DNA of 64,000 bases from Saccopteryx bilineata (taxonomy: Eukaryota > Chordata > Mammalia > Chiroptera > Emballonuridae): NCBI RefSeq assembly GCF_036850765.1, contig NC_089491.1, positions 89,560,740 to 89,624,739 of the forward strand. Reading direction: 5' to 3'. The position numbers and the translations under genes were made by a program. Position 1 is the first letter of the stretch; each line of letters begins with the position of its first letter. Positions 57,159 through 64,000 of the stretch are shown here, one piece after another. A model generated the notes under the pieces. The model ran no database searches. It was not told the DNA's origin and saw only the letters and a program-made list of their open reading frames with translations.

Positions 57159-58536
57159 GTGGGATTTATTCTGGGGAGGCAAGGCTGGTACAATATTTGT
57201 AAATCAATCAATGTGATTCATCACATAAACAAAAAGAAGGAGAAAAACCATATGATAATTTCAATAGATGCAGAAAAAGCATTTGATAAAATCCAGCACC
57301 CATTCATGATCAAAACTCTCAGCAAAGTGGGAATACAGGGAACATACCTCAACATGATAAAAGCCATCTATGAGAAACCCACAGCCAACCAACATCATAC
57401 TCAATGGGCAAAAATTAAAAGCAATACTCTTAAGATCAGGAACAAGGCAGGGGTGCCCCCTTTCACCACTCTTATTTAACATACTCCTGGAAGTCCTAGC
57501 CACAGCAATCAGACAACAAGAAGAAATAAAAGGCATTCAAGTTGGAAAAAAAGAAGTAAAACTATCATTATTTGCAGATGACATGATATTGTATATAGAA
57601 AACCCTAAAGTCTCAGTCAAAAAGCTACTGGACCTGATAAATGAATTCAGCAAAGTGGCAGGATATAAAATCAATACTCAGAAATCAGAGGCATTTTTAT
57701 ACACCAACAATGAACTGTCAGAAAGAGAATTTAAGGAAACAATCCCTTTCACAATTACAACCAAAAAAATAAAGTACCTAGGAGTAAACTTAACCAAGGA
57801 AACTAAAGACTTGTACTCGGAAAATTACAAAGCATTGATAAAAGAAATCAAGGAAGTTACAAACAAGTGGAAGCATATACTGTGCTCATGGTTAGGAAGA
57901 ATAAACATCATTAAAATGTCTATATTACCCAAAGCAATCTATAAATTCAATGCAATACCAATTAAAATACCAATGACATACTTCAAAGATATAGACCACA
58001 TATTCCAAAAATTTATATGGAACCAAAAAAGAACACAAATAGCCTTAGCAATCTTAAAAAAGAAGAATAAAGTGGGAGGTATCATACTTCCTGATATCAA
58101 GTTATACTACAAGGCCATTGTACTCAAAACAGCCTGGTACTGGCATAAGAACAGGCATATAGATCAATGGAACAGAACAGAGAACCCAGAAATAAACCCA
58201 CAGTTCTATGGACAACTGATATTTGACAAAGGAGGTAAGGAAATACAATGGAGTAAAGACAGCCTCTTTAACAAATGATGTTGGGAAAACTGGACAGCTA
58301 CCTGCAAAAAAATGAAACTAGATCACCAGCTTACACCACTCACAAAAATAAACTCAAAATGGATAAAAGACTTGAATGTAGGCCGTGAAACCATAAGCAT
58401 CTTAGAAAAAAACATAGGCAGTAATCTCTCGGACATCTCTCGGAGCAATGTATTTGCTGATTTATCTCCACGGGGAAGTGAAATAAAAGACAGGATAAAC
58501 AAATGGGACTATATCAAATTAAAAGCTTTTACATAG
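57159..58536 (+). pseudogene. L1 ORF2 reverse-transcriptase fragment
   Basis: ORF2p RT copies L1 RNA at the nicked target. 57159-57479 carries the palm motif [16 protein letters not shown] frameshift between about 57370 and 57420 then leads to a frame with [20 protein letters not shown] and the catalytic [12 protein letters not shown] (FADD at 57571-57582). The thumb/linker follows to 58278, and another shift leads to 58312-58536. Truncation and at least two frameshifts make it inactive. Confidence 0.93.
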
Positions 58537-58794
58537 CTAAAGATAACAAGAACAGAATAAAAAGACAAACTACACAATGGGAGAACATATTTGACAGTAC
58601 ATCTAATAAGGATTAATAACCAAAATTTATAAAGAACTTGTAAATCTCAACACCAGGAAGACAAACAACCCAATCCAAAAATGGGCAAAAGAGATGAACA
58701 GACACTTCTCCAAAGAGGACATACAGATGGCCAATAGGCATATGAAAAAATGCGCAACATCACTAATCATTAGAGAAATCAAAGTAAAACCACA

Positions 58795-59335
58795 ATGAGA
58801 TATCACCTCACACCAGCCAGAATGGCGCTCATCAACAAAACAACACAGAATAAGTGCTGGCGAGGATGTGGAGAAATGGGAACCCCCCTGCACTGCTGGT
58901 GGGAATGCAGACTGGTGCAGCCACTGTGGAAAACAGTATGGAGATTCCTCAAAAAACTGAAAATCGAACTGCCTTTTGAACCACCTATCCCACTTTTAGG
59001 AATATACCCCAAGGACACCATAGAACGGCTCCAAAAGGAGAAATGCACCCCCATGTTTGTGGCAGCATTGTTCACAATAGCAAAGATCTGGAAACAGCCC
59101 AAGTGTCCGTCAGAGGACGAGTGGATTAAAAAGCTTTGGTACATATATACTATGGAATACTACTCAGCCATAAGAAATGATGACATTGGATCATTTACAA
59201 TAACATGGATGGACCTTGATAACATTATACGGAGTGAAATAAGTAAATCAGAAAAAAAAACTAAGAACTATATGAATCCATACATAGAAGGGACATTAAA
59301 AATGAGACTCAGAGACATGAACAAGAATGTGATGG
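58795..59335 (+). pseudogene. L1 ORF2 C-terminal segment
   Basis: Open frame with [18 protein letters not shown], the Cys motif [28 protein letters not shown] and [17 protein letters not shown]. The biological stop would be near MNPYIEG, but here the frame reads on into the G-rich 3'UTR. It is separated from the RT frame by stops at 58537-58790. Confidence 0.88.
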
Positions 59336-59337
59336 CA

Positions 59338-59462
59338 ATAGGGGTGGGGGGTGGGGGGAGGGGGGATGGGGTGAAGAAGGAGAGAGGGGTTGGGGGAGGG
59401 GAGGGGCACAAAGAAAACCAGATAGAAGGTGACAGAAGACAATTTAACTTTGGGGGAGGGGT
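59338..59462 (+). other. G-rich 3'UTR tract of the L1
   Basis: Multiple runs of three to seven G separated by one to four bases, predicted G-quadruplex-forming on the L1 sense strand. Homologous to the tract at 4245-4315. Confidence 0.65.
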
Positions 59463-59753
59463 ATACAGCACAATCAAATGTCAAAATAATCTAGAGATGT
59501 TTTCCCTCAACATATGTACCCTGATTTATCAATGTCACTGCATTAAATTGAATAAATAAATTAAAAAAAGAAAAAAAGAGGTACCAGTAAGGAATTATGA
59601 ACTGTTTTCAACCCCACACCCCTTTGGGGAAACAAAAGAATACATTTAGGAAATATGACTCTATGCAATATGCACCCAAGACATTCAAACCCTCTTAACC
59701 GTTTGAGAAGAAACAATTTCACCTATATCATAATAAATAGCTTTCAACTAAAG

Positions 59754-60223
59754 CAGTGATTTCTATCAAGGTTCCACACTGGCATGCTACAAGAAGTTTT
59801 AAAACATGCAATACCTGACCTGGATGGGTTAGCTCAGTTGGTTGAAGCATCATCCTGATATACCAAAGTTGTAGGTTCAATCCCTGGTCAGGGCACATAA
59901 GAGAATCAACTACCGAATGCACAATAAGTGGAACAACAAATTGATGTTTCTCTCTCTCTCTCTCTTTTTCTAAAATCAACCAATAAAAAAATTTTTTTAA
60001 ACCTGCAATACATGACTATTTAGTCAGGGGCACTGAGCTCATTTCCCTTAGCTTGCCAAACAACAAAATGACAACAGTCAATACAACAATAGTTGTTGGT
60101 CTAAATGAATCAAAATCATACCTATTTTTTTGTCAGGTTGGCAAAAAGAATATTTTTTGGTGTGCCACAGAATTTTAGTAATTAGTTTGTGTGCCATGAG
60201 ATAAAAAAGGTTGAAAATCTCTG
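59754..60223 (+). mobile_element. hAT-like MITE split by a SINE
   Basis: Left end cagtgatttctatcaagg; right end ggttgaaaatctctg at 60223, a diverged inverted repeat. Flanks aactaaag / tactaaat are a 6-of-8 match. Inner 'ggtgtgccacagaatttt' and 'gtgtgccatgag' mark a family I recall as common in bats. A SINE lies at 59814-60000. No ORF. Confidence 0.7.
59814..60000 (+). mobile_element. Short tRNA SINE
   Basis: Head cctgacctggatgggttagc, 'catcctgatataccaaagttg', B box ggttcaatccc, a CT run and an A/T tail. It is flanked by ac(a/c)tgcaata (59804-59813 and 60001-60010). Confidence 0.9.
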
Positions 60224-60680
60224 TACTAAATCATGCTTTTGACTGATTGTTGGACTCTCAATACCAAATGTTGATGTACTGCATTTAATTTAATTTCCCA
60301 CCAAGACAGTGCTTTGTAGACAGAGGAACAACATTAATATGAACACTTAAAATAATATAGTGAATCACTTGGTCTAAATATAAGAAGAAAATGAAAAGAA
60401 ACCCACCAAGGCCACTTCCCAAGGTCAAACAACTCACTAGAATAAAACCAGTGTCTTCTCAACCTTAATGCTGCCGCTACTCCAGGAGAAGCGTAAGACT
60501 CCATCCAGTTCCAGTCGCTCTGCAGTGGCTGCCTGTCTATTCAGGAGAAAGTTGGGTCTAGGCTTAGCAAGAATGAGCGCTGTGATCAGTTAGAGGTGTC
60601 TGCCACAGCATCATGGTGAGAGAGGTAGTACATGTACTGCTTGTCTGCATCTCTCTAGGGTACCATGCTGTACTATCAAA
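60224..60680. other. Unique sequence, nothing recognised
   Basis: No gene or repeat identified between the two MITEs. Confidence 0.4.
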
Positions 60681-60688
60681 GTCTACAC

Positions 60689-61248
60689 CAGGGGCAGTCA
60701 ACCTTTTTATACCTACCGCCCACTTTTGTATCTCTGTTAGTAGTAAAATTTTCTAACCGCCCACCGGTTCCACAGTAATGGTGATTTATAAAGTAGGGAA
60801 GTAACTTTATAAAATTTATAAAGCAGAGTTACAGCAAGTTAAAGCATATAATAATAATTACTTACCAAGTACTTTATGTCAGATTTTCGCTAAGTTTGGC
60901 AGAATAAATCTTTATGAAACAACTTACTATAGTTAAATCTATCTTTTTTTTTCTTTTTTTTTAAATTTTATTTATTCATTTTTAGAGAGGAGAGAGAGAG
61001 GAAGAGAGAGACAGAGAGAGAAGGAGGGAGGAGCTGGAAGCATCAACTCCCATATGTGCCTTGACCAGGCAAGCCCAGGGTTTTGAACCAGCAACCTCAG
61101 CATTTCCAGGTCGACGCTTTATCCACTGCACCATCAGAGGTCAGGCTAAATCTATCTTTTTATTTATACTTTGGTGGTTCCACTACCGCCCACCATGAAA
61201 GCTGGAATGCCCACTAGTGGGCAGTAGGGACCAGGATGACTACTACTG
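60689..61248 (+). mobile_element. hAT-like MITE split by a SINE
   Basis: Left end caggggcagtcaacctttttatacc; right end 'ggaccaggatgactactactg', a diverged inverted repeat with inner 'taccgcccac' and 'ccgcccaccatg'. A perfect 8-bp duplication, gtctacac (60681-60688 and 61249-61256), flanks it. A SINE lies at 60950-61146. Without the SINE and its duplication it is about 350 bp. No ORF. Confidence 0.88.
60950..61146 (-). mobile_element. Short tRNA SINE inside the MITE
   Basis: Reverse-strand copy with 'gcatcaactcccatatgtgccttgacc', the B-box complement 'gggttttgaacc' and an end ccatcagaggtcaggc. It is flanked by taaatctatcttttt (60934-60949 and 61147-61161). Confidence 0.92.
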
Positions 61249-61256
61249 GTCTACAC

Positions 61257-62694
61257 AGTCCAAGTTGCCTAGTAACTAATGTAAATGCTTTTCGTTTTGT
61301 TAATGTTCATTACTCACATAACTGATACATTTATTCATCTAGTAAAAAAGATATAAATACCTAAACACATTAAGAGATATTGAGTCTTGTATTCTAATGC
61401 CAAGCCTTACTATCAGCATATATTGATATTTGCCATAAGAAGGAAGGGAGGGAGGGAGGGAGGGATGGAGGGAGGACAGGTGAGAGGCAGGGAGAATGAT
61501 CTACTTCAAGTTTCCCAAATTTAAAGAAAGAGCAAATAAAATAATCAGTGCAGTAAGTTTATGTAACACCTTTAAATGATCATATGTACTGTACTAATAC
61601 TTTTATTTTCCCTTCAGTAGAATTTTAAGACATCTCCTGAAAAAATAAATAAACATTATAATTTCAAGAGACTCATTTCCCGATAGCAAGAAGTTTAGTG
61701 TTTCATTGGAACAAACTTTCGGGAAACTGATTTCTATACTTCTACACCTGAAAATGCTGTGTTGAAACTGTTCTACCCACTCTTCTTATTGCTTGATGCT
61801 CTGGTCCTACCCACGGGCCTAGGATCCAGGAGCCACTTCCACCTGTGCAGCCCCTGGGACGCTCAGTCTGCTGCTCTGCGGTGGGCGGGCTCTCAGCCCA
61901 TCTCACCAGGCAGCAGGGCTTTCTCCTCCCTCGGCCACAGAAGCCAGAACTGAGCTCCAGCCACACCTCAGAATCATATTTGTCAGGTCCCTGATATCTG
62001 GTCAAGCTTCAGGGGCTCATTAACAGCTTGTAGCATCTAAACTGACTTCATAAAGAGAGAAAGAACCTCTCTCTCCATGGGCAGAAAAAAGACCCGAATG
62101 TGTTTACTTCTTTTGTCAGAAGCCAGAGAACTCTTTAAAATCTTTTTCAAGAAAGCTATTTTTGTGGGGTTACTGTAGTGATATTGCGTTAACAAATTTT
62201 CTTCTTTATTAAAAAAAAGCATGTCCTAGGATACTAATATACTTATTTTACACTTTAATAACACTTTAACAGAAAATCGAGCAGAACTCAGTTTTCTGTG
62301 GCCTTTGCAAAGTTATATAACATTTTTGCAGACTTGGTTCCTCAAAACTGTAAAATGGGATCTTTCAGGCTTCTTTTGGTGATAAAGTGAAATAATGTAT
62401 GCAAACTTAGTAACACTGCTGTAGGATCAATGATGAGTGTAGAATCAGCTCTGCATTATACTAAAGGATCTGTTCCTACATGCTGGTCCCCATGGGGAAT
62501 GAATTCCATGGGTTCTGTTTTCTAAAAAAAAGCAAATGACAGTATCTTTCTACCAAAATAGATTTCTTATAAGGAAAGCATGCTTTTTTATGACACCAAA
62601 TTAATAATTTCTTATTTGTATAGCCTCGAAAAAGAAATTGGCATTCTTTTATTTCAACAGTATACCTCTTCTACTCTTCAAAAAAAAAGAAAAG
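61257..62694. other. Unique sequence, no gene recognised
   Basis: Contains a (GGGA)n tract at 61441-61478. The short complementary frames at 61742-62005 are unsupported. Confidence 0.4.
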
Positions 62695-62709
62695 AAGAAC
62701 CTTTCTTTT

Positions 62710-63079
62710 TTTTTTTTTTCTGTATTTTTCTGAAGCTGGAAACGGGGAGAGACAGTCAGACAGACTCCCGCATGCGCCCGACCGGGATCCACCTGGCACG
62801 CCCACCAGGGGCTACGCTCTGCCCCTCTGGGGCGTCGCTCTGCTGCGACCAGAGCCACTCTAGCGCCTGGGGCAGAGGCCAAGGAGCCATCCCCAGCGCC
62901 CGGGCCATCTTTGCTCCAATGGAGCCTTGGCTGCGGGAGGGGAAGAGAGAGACAGAGAGGAAGGAGGGGGGGGGTGGAGAAGCAAATGGGCGCTTCTCCT
63001 ATGTGCCCTGGCCGGGAATCGAACCCGGGTCCCCCGCACGCCAGGCCGACGCTCTACCGCTGAGCCAACCGGCCAGGGC
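62710..63079 (-). mobile_element. Rhin-1-like SINE, well preserved
   Basis: Full-length reverse-strand copy flanked by the duplication aagaacctttctttt (62695-62709 and 63080-63094). The A and B boxes on the minus strand are intact (gggttcgattccc). Very close to the 25580 copy, so a late insertion. Confidence 0.95.
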
Positions 63080-63094
63080 AAGAACCTTTCTTTT

Positions 63095-63928
63095 GGTCAG
63101 TAATCTGTCTATGGCTGACAATTCCAATTCTCTTCAAGTGTATTTTTCAAAATCTCTGTTGGGTAACTACACTGTGTCATTATCAAGCCAACTCATACCA
63201 GGTCCAACACATTTTGATTGCTAGACTTTTTTTTTCAATGAATCAGGGGCAAGGAAGAGATGAGCTAACTATTCATCGAACTATTCCTTCTTCTTCCGGA
63301 GCAAATGGTTGGAATATCTATCCTGGCATCCCTTGCACTTAGCTGTGACTATGTGACTGTTTCCACCAATATGCCCTCCAAGCCTAGCCCAGATAAGACT
63401 CCTATGCACACTCCCCCAGCCCCAGCTCTTGTCATTTTGCTCCAGTTTGTTGAAGATAAACTCTGAAACGTTGGAAGCCACATGGAAGATAGCAGGGCCA
63501 CAAGATAGAAGGCATCTGTGTCCCTGATTATTGCTTGCAAGAAAGCCAAGTACCTCTGTTCCAAACATTACACGTTTCCATACATTTGAGCTATTCTACC
63601 TTTTTGGATGTGTTTGCTACAAAAGCTGATACCTGAAGTATCTGGAAGTCCTGGGATTTTTGCAAATCTATGAATTACTGATACATTATTTGGAAAATTA
63701 TAAATCTAATCATTGTGTGCTAAATCACACACAAGTTCATAAAAATAAATAATAAATAAATAAAATAATCTAGAACTAAGAAGACTAGTTTCTACACAAG
63801 GTAAACCATCAGAGGTGCCAAAAGTTTAGGAAAATTGTTAAAAACCTTAAAATGTAGATCCTTCATTTCACTTAATTTTTCTGTGGCACAAAAGTCTAGT
63901 ATTGCTTAATTTTAGTAACAAAAACATC
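63095..63928. other. Unique sequence, no gene recognised
   Basis: A 95-codon minus frame at 63281-63568 shows no family features. A (TAAA)n-like stretch lies near 63743-63765. Confidence 0.4.
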
Positions 63929-64000
63929 TTCGTCGGCCTAGCGTGCGGAGGACCCGGGTTCGATTCCCGGCCAGGGCACACAGGAGAAGCGCCCGTCTGC
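63929..64000 (+). mobile_element. Rhin-1-like SINE, 5'-truncated, runs off the window
   Basis: Starts inside the tRNA-like head (cgtcggcctagcgtgcgg) with the B box gggttcgattccc intact, then cacaggagaagcgcccgtctgc at the window edge. The first roughly 28 bases of the family, including most of the A box, are missing. Confidence 0.9.

Larger units (their letters stand above)
57141..59573 (+). mobile_element. 5'-truncated L1 with RT domain
   Basis: A 2.4-kb L1 tail starting in the reverse-transcriptase domain and ending in an A-rich tail after a G-rich 3'UTR. The flanking gaaagaggt / aaaaagaggt sequences (57132-57140 and about 59573-59582) are a probable target duplication. It is less decayed than the 44.8-52.7 kb L1. 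It keeps the longest continuous coding fragment of the window (302 codons) but lacks the endonuclease and ORF1. Confidence 0.93.

Noticed and set aside
57370..58278. 302-codon reverse-transcriptase frame as a possible active gene
   Set aside because: The element is 5'-truncated and the frame is broken on both sides. Without ORF1, the endonuclease and the 5'UTR it cannot be an autonomous L1.

Overview
This window reads as a stretch of mammalian, almost certainly bat, nuclear genome that is non-coding at the level of host genes. No intact host protein-coding gene, rRNA or functional tRNA gene could be supported. The bat assignment rests on two abundant tRNA-headed SINE families. One (about 370 bp) has the head 'gccctggccggttggctcag', an internal segment with the 'ccaatggagccttgg' motif, and ends 'cagaaaaatac'. 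The other (about 340 bp) begins 'gcctgaccaggcggtggcgc' and ends in CT-rich sequence. From memory they resemble the Rhin-1-type SINEs of horseshoe and leaf-nosed bats (Rhinolophoidea), and the vespertilionid Ves-1 SINE is absent. Several short hAT and Tc1/mariner-like DNA transposons fit a bat as well.

Layout. 1-2551 is a cluster of endogenous-retrovirus LTRs inserted into one another. 2.6-12.8 kb holds SINEs, two 5'-truncated L1 3' ends (one on each strand), old MIR/L2/MER5 fragments and simple repeats. 12.8-19.6 kb is mostly unique sequence with one clear MIR, an old L1 tail, a (CA)n tract and a small CpG-dense patch. 19.6-23.2 kb has MaLR-type LTR remnants and SINEs. 23.7-28 kb is a degraded L1/HAL1-type element interrupted by SINEs and by a hAT transposon that keeps a transposase C-terminal fragment. 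28-40 kb is largely unique with scattered SINEs and L2/MIR/MER5 pieces. 41-44.8 kb is a rearranged ERV block: LTRs in both orientations, a primer-binding site resembling the complement of tRNA-Ser, and a short internal region with a broken hydrophobic/coiled-coil reading frame. 44.9-52.8 kb is a long, dead L1 split by a hAT MITE, two Tc1/mariner-type MITEs and a solo LTR. 53.7-54.7 kb and 57.1-59.6 kb are further L1 3' parts. The rest is SINEs, two more hAT-like MITEs and unique sequence, and the window ends inside a SINE.

Nothing here works together as a pathway or operon. The information is a record of nested insertions, many dated relative to each other by target-site duplications (TSDs). 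The least ordinary items are the ERV family with 5-bp TSDs and its short internal region (41.9-43.0 kb), the MITE split by that block, the internally deleted hAT element at 25.3-26.5 kb, and one unexplained open frame with an acceptor-like 5' edge at 6.9-7.2 kb (minus strand). Family names are recognition from memory; no database search was run.
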